DNA of 64,000 bases. It comes from an uncultured Erythrobacter sp. GTDB lineage: Bacteria > Pseudomonadota > Alphaproteobacteria > Sphingomonadales > Sphingomonadaceae. The stretch spans positions 186,001-250,000 of the forward strand of contig NZ_CANMIJ010000001.1 in NCBI RefSeq assembly GCF_947497915.1. The letters run 5' to 3'. A program made the position numbers and the translations under genes. Below are positions 45,815-53,716 of this stretch, piece by piece. The stretch's first letter is position 1. The number at the start of each line of letters is the position of its first letter. The notes under the pieces are model-generated. The model saw nothing but the letters and a program-made list of their open reading frames with translations, made no database searches and had not been told where the DNA came from.

Positions 45815-48800
45815 TCAACCGGTTTTCCGGCTAGCGTCGGTCTCGCCTTGCTGATCAAGCCGCTCCAGCTCTTCCAGAACCCACGGCGTTACATCGCGGT
45901 GCGCATTGCGACCAATGAACAAGTCCATATGCCCATAATCCGGGATAATCCGTTGGCTATATAGCGCCTTGCCGTTGTGCTCTGACAGCCAGACCCGCGT
46001 GCGTTGACCGCTCTCGGGATAGAAAATCTGGTTGGTCGCGCCCGATAGGAAAGTGATCGGCAGAGCAAGTCGGCGTGCCGCTTCGTCAGAGGTATAGACG
46101 CTGTCACCACCTGAATCGACGGCGATGCCTTTGTGCATGATGTCGCCCAATTGCTTGAACGGGGTGAGCGATACGCGGCTGAACATGCTGCCCAGTGCAA
46201 GGTGGGTGTCATGGCCAAGCTGACGATGATCCCAGCTCGGACCGAAAGTGCCAAACACACGGCGGCAGGTGGGATTTTTACACGCCTGCCCCTCTGGCAT
46301 GGGGATTTGATATGCGACCGCGTCGATCTCGTTATCAGCCTCTGTGTCTTGGCTGACAAAATCCATATGGCCGTCGAGTAGCGAAATCTCTCCGAGCATT
46401 CCCGCAACACCCAGGTCGGCTTTCATATAATTCAGCCAATCGGTCACCGGATGTAGGGTTAGCTGCGAACTGATGAGCGAGCGGACATTGGTCACCCAGC
46501 CAGCACCGATACCCATCAGCAAGCTCATCGAGCCGACGCAATGCGCCAGCGCCTGGATGCTGTCCGCACCGGTGACACTGCGGATTTTCGCGACCGCTGC
46601 AGGCCAATCATGGCGAGCAATATCGTCGATTGTAAATTCAGGTGGTTTCACGGTGTCATTGCCCGAATCCGCGCTGGCGCGGTAATCAAGCAGCCACACA
46701 TCATACCCTTGCGCCACCAGACTTTCGGTAAGGTTTTCATCCACTGTCGGCGTCGCAAAACTGGATGCGCGCACGGAGAAGCCGGGGGCGAGTACAATAG
46801 GCCCGCGCGCACCGCCGCGATATTGGGTAAGGCCGATATTCACGCCATCGCCTGTTGGCTCAATATAGCGTTCAGGAGGCGGCAAATGCATCGCACGCGG
46901 TGTCAGAAGCGCCGCATCCTTGCTCGCAAAATCATTCAGTGTGGCAAGCATCCCGCCATAGGCGCGGAACACTGTCATCGCGAAAAAGCCCGCATATTTG
47001 GCCGTGAAATAGGTTTCGATGGCTGTTTTGGCTTTGGGGATGAGGTTGATCACATGGCCGACAAGCGTATCCGCATCATGCAGGGTGATCGTGGTCAATT
47101 GACGCATAAATTCATCAATGCCGAGCTTGAGCACGCCGCGGCCGATCAGATCGCCGCTCTCATCCTCGCCCTGCCGTAAAGTGACGAACAGTGTCGTCAG
47201 ATCCGTCCAGGGATCGGACTGGGCGCTGCCTTGGCCGCGCTGTTCCAGTGTCTTGAAACCGTGGAAATGGATTGGCCCGTCCGGCCCGTCCAGCACCATA
47301 TCATAAAGCATTTTCCAGCTTTCGGCCTTGTCAGGATTGGCGACCAGCAGACGGAATGTGCCCTCGCGAACAGGCATCGGATCGGGCGCAATTGCGCTGA
47401 CCAGAACTTCGCCCGTGATATGCGAACGGTGCTGCAGATCATCGACCATGCGGTGCACATTGTCCGCCGCCACGGTCAGTTTGAAACTGCACGCGCTGTC
47501 TTCTGATTTGCCCCACGCTGCGCCATTGACGTAGTCATCGCGAATACGCTCGACATGGCCGCAGGGGCGGTGGTGGCAACCGGTGGCGCTGATATGGCCA
47601 GCCATTGTTTCAGTGAAGGCAAGGCCGGGGCTCATTGCCTCGGGATGCTCTTTCACAAGTGCGCGGATCGCGGCTTTGCCTTCGTCGATGGCACCGCTTT
47701 CAAAGTGCTGCGCCGCTTTGGTCACGGCGTCCGCAACGGGGCCGATTGCGTGGCCGCCGACGAATTTGGCGATGGAGAGCTTTAAGGTTTCGTGATGCTG
47801 AACCGCGTGCAGCTCGCTCGATGGTTCTTCGGTCACAGGTTCTTGGGCTGGCAGCGGCGTTTCCGTGCCCAGCGAATAGTCGATTGTCCAACCTTGGCGC
47901 AGCGCGAGCTTTTCAATCGCGCGCTCTGCCACTGCCGTAATCGTCAGCAAAGGGTTTACGCCGACGGCACCGGGAATGGCCGCGCCGTCGCAGACATACA
48001 GGCCCGGATGCACGTCGGTGCCGCTGGTGCCCGCATAAACGCGGCAGGTATCATCCACCACGCCGGACGATGCATCATCGCCCATTCCGCATCCTCCAAT
48101 GGGGTGCACTGTGATCAATTTTTGCCCTAGCGGTTTTGACCATAGCGGGTCAGAGAAATACTGCGCTTCGATGGCTGCTGCTGCTTCGCGCATCTTGTCA
48201 TCATCGCGGCGGAAAGTGCGCTGTTCGCCGGCTTTCTCCCAATTGATGACGATGCGGTTGTCTTCGAGGGAAAGGCTGCCGCCGGAATCATCGACGCTCA
48301 TGACCAAATAGGTTTGAGTGCGGGACATCGGGCCCTTATACGCCCAATCCGCGATGCTGCCCGGGTCAGTTTGCACGGCTTCGCCCATGGCCTTTGCGTC
48401 GAGCAGGCGCGGTTTGACCTGATCAAGGCCGAACCGGGTGAACCCATCGGCCAGCGCCTCGCCAAAGAAGAATACTGGGCCCAAGGCTCCGGCAAGGATG
48501 CCGGGCGCGACGCCTTCCTGAATGACCAGTCCTTTTGCGGGGTCTTCATTGTCGCGCATGTCGATTACGCCGGTGATGCAGGGCCCGGGATAGGCTTCTT
48601 TCGGTGCATCAGATGCGCCGATACCCATCGCATAGATCGGTTTGGCGGTGACAACGTCCCCTTCCTTTTCCGATTTGAAATAGCTGTCATAAGCAAAGCC
48701 GAGTGCGTCGCCATTGCCCGAAAATTCGGTGCCGAGCTTGTCCGAAAGGAGCAGGCCCTTTTCGCGCGATCTCAGCAGAATTTCGGTTGAGCCCAGCGTT

Positions 48801-49636
48801 CCTGCACCGAGCACGACGTGGTCAGCCGATATGGTGATTGGAGCGCTTTCAGAATCTTCGCTGTTATGCTCGACATGGACCCGCCAGACGCCTTTCTCGC
48901 TATCGCCAACACGCTCAATCCACAGCACTTTCGCTTGCGTGAAAATCTCCGCCCCGTGGTTGGCGGCATCGGGCAGGTAATTCATCAAGGTCGTATTCTT
49001 CGCGCCGATGTTACAGCCTGATGTGCAGTCGCCGCAATTATTGCAGGCTGGCTGGGGCACGCCGAATTTGTTGGTCTTATCGTCGAAATTGACGTTGATC
49101 GGCGTCTTGTAAAACCGCTTGCCCATCGCGTTAGCCGAATGCTCCAAAGCTTCCAGCTTGCCCAATTTTGGATGCGTATCGGGATAGGCATTTGGCGACA
49201 GCATTTCGCGCGCACGCTCGTAATACGGGTCAATTGCGTGAGGATCATCCCGGAACGCGGCAGGCCAATGTACATGCGTAAGCAGGCGCTTGTCCAACTC
49301 CAGTGCGACGTTGGCATTGATCAGCGAGGTGCCGCCAAGGCCGCAGCCAACAAGAGCGTATTGATCGTCATTCACGTGCACTTCGAACATAGCGTCAGGC
49401 GATCCGATCCGGCCGCCTTTTACGTTGAATTGCATTGCGCCCTGCGCGTCGGAAATCTTGCTAGGGTATTCGCCGGGAAGCATCTCCTTGCCGCGTTCAA
49501 GGATGCAAACATCTTGCCCTGCCCGCGCGAGACGCGAGGCGGCTACACCCGCGCCATAGCCGGAGCCGACCACGATCACGGTGTAGTGAGATTGGGCCTG
49601 ATCAAGACTGCGTGCGATGCGTTTTTGAAAAGTCAT
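45815..49636 (-). CDS. Fusion of GMC-type FAD oxidoreductase and alpha/beta hydrolase
   Basis: Start ATG 49634-49636 overlaps the upstream stop by 4 bp; 1273 residues. Residues 1-555: GMC oxidoreductase with FAD motif VIVVGSGYGAGVAASRLARAG and active-site HPIGGCGM; a Cys-rich motif CNNCGDCTSGC (about 197-207) as in cholesterol-oxidase-like GMC proteins. Residues about 570-900: a linker region with a helical Cys/His patch (TGCHHRPCGHVE) and beta-rich part. Residues about 915-1273: alpha/beta hydrolase (PIVLAPGFSVRASSF, DVWLLDYRASADSG, nucleophile elbow LAHCVGS with Cys about 1033, GHMDLFIG with catalytic His). Probably a sterol- or lipid-oxidising enzyme with built-in thiol hydrolase or transferase. 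Confidence 0.88.
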   Translation of the reverse strand: MTFQKRIARSLDQAQSHYTVIVVGSGYGAGVAASRLARAGQDVCILERGKEMLPGEYPSKISDAQGAMQFNVKGGRIGSPDAMFEVHVNDDQYALVGCGLGGTSLINANVALELDKRLLTHVHWPAAFRDDPHAIDPYYERAREMLSPNAYPDTHPKLGKLEALEHSANAMGKRFYKTPINVNFDDKTNKFGVPQPACNNCGDCTSGCNIGAKNTTLMNYLPDAANHGAEIFTQAKVLWIERVGDSEKGVWRVHVEHNSEDSESAPITISADHVVLGAGTLGSTEILLRSREKGLLLSDKLGTEFSGNGDALGFAYDSYFKSEKEGDVVTAKPIYAMGIGASDAPKEAYPGPCITGVIDMRDNEDPAKGLVIQEGVAPGILAGALGPVFFFGEALADGFTRFGLDQVKPRLLDAKAMGEAVQTDPGSIADWAYKGPMSRTQTYLVMSVDDSGGSLSLEDNRIVINWEKAGEQRTFRRDDDKMREAAAAIEAQYFSDPLWSKPLGQKLITVHPIGGCGMGDDASSGVVDDTCRVYAGTSGTDVHPGLYVCDGAAIPGAVGVNPLLTITAVAERAIEKLALRQGWTIDYSLGTETPLPAQEPVTEEPSSELHAVQHHETLKLSIAKFVGGHAIGPVADAVTKAAQHFESGAIDEGKAAIRALVKEHPEAMSPGLAFTETMAGHISATGCHHRPCGHVERIRDDYVNGAAWGKSEDSACSFKLTVAADNVHRMVDDLQHRSHITGEVLVSAIAPDPMPVREGTFRLLVANPDKAESWKMLYDMVLDGPDGPIHFHGFKTLEQRGQGSAQSDPWTDLTTLFVTLRQGEDESGDLIGRGVLKLGIDEFMRQLTTITLHDADTLVGHVINLIPKAKTAIETYFTAKYAGFFAMTVFRAYGGMLATLNDFASKDAALLTPRAMHLPPPERYIEPTGDGVNIGLTQYRGGARGPIVLAPGFSVRASSFATPTVDENLTESLVAQGYDVWLLDYRASADSGNDTVKPPEFTIDDIARHDWPAAVAKIRSVTGADSIQALAHCVGSMSLLMGIGAGWVTNVRSLISSQLTLHPVTDWLNYMKADLGVAGMLGEISLLDGHMDFVSQDTEADNEIDAVAYQIPMPEGQACKNPTCRRVFGTFGPSWDHRQLGHDTHLALGSMFSRVSLTPFKQLGDIMHKGIAVDSGGDSVYTSDEAARRLALPITFLSGATNQIFYPESGQRTRVWLSEHNGKALYSQRIIPDYGHMDLFIGRNAHRDVTPWVLEELERLDQQGETDASRKTG

Positions 49637-51081
49637 TCTGCGGCCTCCCGAAGCTGCGCATTGGACCGATCCAGCATTTTGCGAACGCGGGCATCGGCTT
49701 CCTCGATGATGCGGGCGTGGACGATACGTGAGAAATCGGCCCAATGATCGGACGCGCCGTCAACTGCTGCGGAGGTTTCATCGACAAGGCGGCTTACCCG
49801 GCCACTGCCTTCAACCCGCACCGGCGCCATAACGCCGTCGGTCGGGTCGTTGAACAGCCGCAATGAGGCGACTTCCAGCTCATCAGAGACAAGCATTGCC
49901 GCGCAACCTTGCACTGGCATCAGGGTTGGCTCGTCCAGCACCCATCCACCGGTGTTGAACACACCGACAGGGACATCGTAGCCCTCCACCAGCAGATCAT
50001 CTTGAAACGGTTTGTGCGTGTGGCCGAAAATGAAGGACAGCTCGTGCGGCACATCGGGCAATTCCTCGCGCATTTGGTGCACCATCGGCGTCCCGAGATA
50101 CCAGCCCAGATCATCGATCTCAGCCTCGCCCAGCACATGGCCATAGCCATCGCGTTGACGCTCTGCCGCGCGGCCTGCTGTCACATCGACACCGGCGCGG
50201 ATAAGATTGTCGAGCGTGACGCCATATTTTAGCGGCATCTTCGGATCGATACCAAGCCTTGAATGTAGCCCCCCGGTGATGCGGCGGGCGATGCTTTCGG
50301 CAAAATCGTGGCTCGCGCCGGCGCTTAGCATGACTTCGTAAAGTGAGCCCGCATCGCTGCCGATTTCGCCTGCGCTTCCTAGGTCAGACCAGAGAAAATC
50401 AATCCATGGGCCATTTTCCTGCTCCAATTGGCGCATGGTGGCTGGACGGGCTTCGCTGTCATCGAGAAATCCGCGCATGTTGGAAAGCGCGCGGTACATC
50501 CCGTCGAGGTAATGCCCGTGATGCATTACGACTGCGCGGCCTGTCTCGCTATTTGAAAGACCCCAGTTCGGGTATGCAATCTTAACGCTCGCGCCGCGCA
50601 AATGCGGTCGGTGAGCGATCAGCGATTCCATTAAGCGGCAGCGATGCGAAGGCGTACCGAAAATGCGTGTGACGGACTCCAGGTCACCAGGCATTCCTCC
50701 GCTTTCAAGCCGCGTGAGAAAGCCGTGGTCCTGCGCCATGCGCCACAAATGATGATCGTGATTGCCCGCGACATAGATAATCTCGCGGTCAAACAGATCG
50801 GTGCCATCGGCGGGAAAGAAAGCGTCGAGCAGCTGAAGAAAGCTTTTCGAAACATCCCCGAATGGCGAAAGCCCCAGATCAAGCGCATCGCCCAGCAATA
50901 CGAGCTGCGGCTTTTCCTGATCGCTTTGTGACGCGCCCAACGTTGCGCGCATGCCATTTGCAAAAGCCGCGAGCACTTCAGACGGGCCATCGGCAATCTC
51001 GCCGTTGCCGTGCACATGGGTCAGCAAGCTGTCGCGCGCGCCAAGGTGGAGGTCAGAGAGGACTACTTGGCGAATGCTCAT
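49633..51081 (-). CDS. Metallophosphoesterase
   Basis: A 482-residue protein of the calcineurin-like superfamily: VVLSDLHLGARD (Dx H), LLGDALDLG (GDxxD variant), VAGNHDHHLW (GNHD) and FGHTHKPFQDD. The metal-binding set is complete. The region between (about 190-310) is longer than in minimal enzymes. Substrate unknown. It is coupled to its neighbours by 4-bp overlaps on both sides, so it works with the beta-lactamase-fold hydrolase and GMC fusion. Confidence 0.88.
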   Translation of the reverse strand: MSIRQVVLSDLHLGARDSLLTHVHGNGEIADGPSEVLAAFANGMRATLGASQSDQEKPQLVLLGDALDLGLSPFGDVSKSFLQLLDAFFPADGTDLFDREIIYVAGNHDHHLWRMAQDHGFLTRLESGGMPGDLESVTRIFGTPSHRCRLMESLIAHRPHLRGASVKIAYPNWGLSNSETGRAVVMHHGHYLDGMYRALSNMRGFLDDSEARPATMRQLEQENGPWIDFLWSDLGSAGEIGSDAGSLYEVMLSAGASHDFAESIARRITGGLHSRLGIDPKMPLKYGVTLDNLIRAGVDVTAGRAAERQRDGYGHVLGEAEIDDLGWYLGTPMVHQMREELPDVPHELSFIFGHTHKPFQDDLLVEGYDVPVGVFNTGGWVLDEPTLMPVQGCAAMLVSDELEVASLRLFNDPTDGVMAPVRVEGSGRVSRLVDETSAAVDGASDHWADFSRIVHARIIEEADARVRKMLDRSNAQLREAAE

Positions 51082-52313
51082 GAGCGGTTCTCCAGACAGG
51101 TGTAAAATGCATCGCGCACCATTTTCTCGCGGGGGTCATCCCACTTTCCGGTGCCAAGCTTGTTGGTGATCCATGCGTAGGCGACGCCATCTTCGGGGTC
51201 GCAAAAGGCAAGGCTGCCACCTACGGCAAAGCTGCCAAAGGCGCTGTTTGTGCGGGCATATTCCCACTCGCTGAATGGTTTTTCAAAACCGTGGGAGTAA
51301 TACATGTTCGCAGTCAGGATCTGATCTTTCAGACCCTTTCGCGGGTAGGAATGCCCTTTGATCAGTGTGGCCATCACGTCGGGCGTCACGCCCAGTTTTT
51401 CGCCGCCTTGTGCAAACGCATTGTAAAGCCGGGCTAATCCGCGGGCCGAGGCCATGCCACCGGCGGCCCCTTGGCCCGCACGCCAGAATTCCTCACGGTC
51501 AAGCGCGCCGGGCCCTGCGAGGACAAGCGGATTGTTCAGCGCGCGAAATGCCAGCGACGTTGGCAGGCACATCTTGAGCACAAGCGGCCATGGCATCGTT
51601 GTATGGTGGATCACCATGTCCTGCATTTTGAACCCGTCGATCCGCGCGATCCGGCTGCGATCAAAGCTATCTGGCAGGCCGAGAAACACATCCTGATCGA
51701 GCGGCCCAGCGATTTCATCGGCAAAGAATTGCGGCAGGCGGCGCCCCTCAGGGTCACGGCGATAGATCAGCTCGCTGGCAATCCAGCCTAATGTGTAGGC
51801 GTGGTTCCCGGCGTAATCGCCCGGCTTCCAATTGGGTTTTTGGCGGGCAATAGCATCGCAGATTGCTGCTTCATCGCCGATATTCTCAAGAGTGAGCCTA
51901 AAATCGATGGCGGCGAGCCCTGCTTGCTCGGAAAGGGCTTCCCCGACTGTTACGGCACCTTTCCCGTGCGCGGCAAATTCGGGCCAGATATCGGCGACCA
52001 GTTCATCATACGAGAACAGCCCGCGCGAAACCGCGACGGCGGCGGCCATGCCGGTCAGTCCTTTGGTGAGGGAAAAAGCGAGCGCGATATCATCTTCTTG
52101 CCAAAGGTTCTCACGCGCGGTGTCTTTCCACCCGCCGTGCAGATCGACCAACGTCTCGTCATTGTGGATGATGGTGCACGCCGCGCCCAGCGCCTCGCCG
52201 GAAAGGATCGCAGCCTGAAAAGCATGCGCGACAGGTTCAAAACCGTCTGCAACAAACCCGGCTGTGACCGATTGCGAACCCGTCGATGGAGAGATTGGAC
52301 TCCATTGCTGCAT
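51078..52313 (-). CDS. Beta-lactamase-fold serine hydrolase (EstB/LACTB type)
   Basis: A 411-residue cytoplasmic-looking esterase of the class C beta-lactamase fold with SxxK in AFSLTKGLTG (about residue 85) and a Tyr region YAGNHAYTLGWIASELIY as second motif. No signal peptide is visible. Family members hydrolyse small esters. It is the first gene in the three-gene operon with the metallophosphoesterase and GMC fusion, which hints at lipid or sterol ester work. Confidence 0.87.
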   Translation of the reverse strand: MQQWSPISPSTGSQSVTAGFVADGFEPVAHAFQAAILSGEALGAACTIIHNDETLVDLHGGWKDTARENLWQEDDIALAFSLTKGLTGMAAAVAVSRGLFSYDELVADIWPEFAAHGKGAVTVGEALSEQAGLAAIDFRLTLENIGDEAAICDAIARQKPNWKPGDYAGNHAYTLGWIASELIYRRDPEGRRLPQFFADEIAGPLDQDVFLGLPDSFDRSRIARIDGFKMQDMVIHHTTMPWPLVLKMCLPTSLAFRALNNPLVLAGPGALDREEFWRAGQGAAGGMASARGLARLYNAFAQGGEKLGVTPDVMATLIKGHSYPRKGLKDQILTANMYYSHGFEKPFSEWEYARTNSAFGSFAVGGSLAFCDPEDGVAYAWITNKLGTGKWDDPREKMVRDAFYTCLENRS

Positions 52314-52577
52314 TGTATTGCCCCCAGCACGCGCTTTGGCAAAAGGCCTCGCGTTCCCAGGGAAGGGCTAGTCAAAAATGGTTAATGCGGAGTTAGGGGT
52401 AAAATAACAGGCGGATTTTCAATCATCTAAAGCGAACAAATTCTTGAGTTTTACTTAGGGGTTCTCGAAATAGCGCGACAGAATCCAATTGAGCGATTTC
52501 GAGAGATGACGTGGTATCGCCCCAGTGTTTCTCGGCATTTCTAGACAAGGCGAAGGCCTTCGGTCAGTACTCGGCGC
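52314..52577. other. Intergenic region between divergent genes
   Basis: No gene seen. It must hold the promoters of the minus-strand hydrolase operon and of the membrane protein at 52578. It contains two copies of TTAGGGGT (52393-52400 and 52455-52462), one within TTAATGCGGAGTTAG, which resembles an imperfect CtrA site. No clear -35/-10 pair was picked out. Confidence 0.4.
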
Positions 52578-53327
52578 ATGAATTCTCCCCCGCATGATCA
52601 ACCCATTGGCCAGCAGGTTCCAGCTTGGTTGGCCGCCACATTGTTCGGCGTTGTTGCACCGGCGCTTGCCTTACTGATGCTTGCGGACAGGGCCGAGCCT
52701 GCATCGCTAGTTCTGGTGGCTGCCCCGATTTTGGCAGTGGCTTTGATGGGCGCAGGCATGATCGCAGCCGCCGCTGCGGGGCGTTTTGGCGTGGGCATTT
52801 TATTGGCTCTGCTCGCGGGCGTAGTCTTGATCGCGGCGACGCAAGTTTTGGGCATGCAAGCCGTGTCGCACCCGATATCGGCTGGATTGGCCATGATCAT
52901 CGCCAGTGTTAGCTTTGCGGCACGCGGAGCTTTATTTGCCCGCAGTGGCGCGGACAAGGGATGGTTGATCGCTGTGTTCGTAGTCGCGGGAGAGGCGGCG
53001 ATATTGTTCACTGCCGCGGCTATGCCGGGAGCATTACCCGGGTGGTTGCTCGCTCTTTTGCCTGCGCAATGGGCCAGTATAGCGATCCAGAGCGCGCTAT
53101 CTGGCTCGGGCTCTGTAGCTGCGGGCGCAGTCTTGATCGCTCTGTCAGGCACAGCCGCCGCCACGCTGTTAGTGGCAAAGTTATGGCCGCTCCGTTGGCC
53201 TTATTTGGTGATGTTCACAACTTGGCTCGCGCTGTCAGCGCTGGTCTACCACCAAACTGGCGAGCAGTTATCCGCAAATGATGATGGAAAGGTGGCGGAG
53301 ACGGAGGTGGCAAGCCGAAAGACATAG
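52578..53327 (+). CDS. Unknown polytopic membrane protein
   Basis: A 249-residue Ala-rich protein with seven or eight predicted membrane helices from residue 18 to about 232 and a charged tail. I do not recognise a family. Start ATG 52578 is the only early one. It stands alone, divergent from the hydrolase operon, and the sulfatase block begins 389 bp further on. It lacks conserved charged motifs in the helices that would suggest a transporter mechanism. Confidence 0.6.
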   Translation: MNSPPHDQPIGQQVPAWLAATLFGVVAPALALLMLADRAEPASLVLVAAPILAVALMGAGMIAAAAAGRFGVGILLALLAGVVLIAATQVLGMQAVSHPISAGLAMIIASVSFAARGALFARSGADKGWLIAVFVVAGEAAILFTAAAMPGALPGWLLALLPAQWASIAIQSALSGSGSVAAGAVLIALSGTAAATLLVAKLWPLRWPYLVMFTTWLALSALVYHQTGEQLSANDDGKVAETEVASRKT

Positions 53328-53644
53328 AGGTCTGATGCCAAAGTGAAAGACCGGGAGCAACTCGATGGTGCTCCCACAATTGCTCCCACAGAATTGAGCT
53401 CTATCCTCAGGACCTACCACTTCCTCGCGCAACCCAACTCAACTCTGGTTCCGAAACCGTCTTCTCTGGAGTCCAGCACAGAAGCAGTGTCATAGGAATG
53501 GCAGCGTCGAACCATTGCGCGCGTCCAGCTTTCTTAGACGCAAAGCAATCCCGGCCGGACGTGGTAGAATAGAGCTTATACCTCTGGCCCTCAAGCAGCG
53601 ACAGGACCAATCCCTCGATTTCGCTACCTACGCCATCACTACAA
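53328..53644. other. Intergenic region, possible junction of the sulfatase block
   Basis: No credible gene. It holds a stem-loop GGGAGCA (53353-53359) with TGCTCCC (53369-53375) and a 10-bp direct repeat TGCTCCCACA at 53369 and 53381. The hairpin lacks a T-run, so it is not a clear terminator. The repeat at the start of an accessory block recalls recombination junctions, but no integrase or tRNA is near. Confidence 0.35.
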
Positions 53645-53700
53645 TTGACTCATCTAATGGCACTGTATATGCCAACAAACAAATGGCACTATTAATGCCG
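53645..53700 (+). promoter_or_regulatory. Promoter with twin inverted-repeat operators ahead of the sulfatase block
   Basis: TTGACT (53645-53650) and TATATG (53666-53671) form a possible promoter with 15-bp spacing. Two related inverted repeats follow: TGGCA-N7-TGCCA (53658-53674, perfect) overlapping the -10, and TGGCA-N7-TGCCG (53684-53700), centres 26 bp apart. A strong Shine-Dalgarno (GAGGAGAGAGG) then leads into the TonB receptor. The TetR protein encoded in the same run (61759) is the likely binder. Confidence 0.68.
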
Positions 53701-53716
53701 TTAGAGGAGAGAGGCA

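Noticed and set aside
52382..52396. TTAA-N7-TTAG as a CtrA binding site
   Set aside because: Only an imperfect match in AT-rich intergenic DNA, with no second site or known target gene next to it.
53353..53390. Stem-loop and 10-bp direct repeat TGCTCCCACA as an attachment site of an integrated element
   Set aside because: No integrase, tRNA end or matching second copy was found in the window, so it is only noted as an intergenic feature.
53407..53610. Open frame of 67 codons on the minus strand
   Set aside because: No recognisable motif or start signal, and it lies in a region without other coding evidence.
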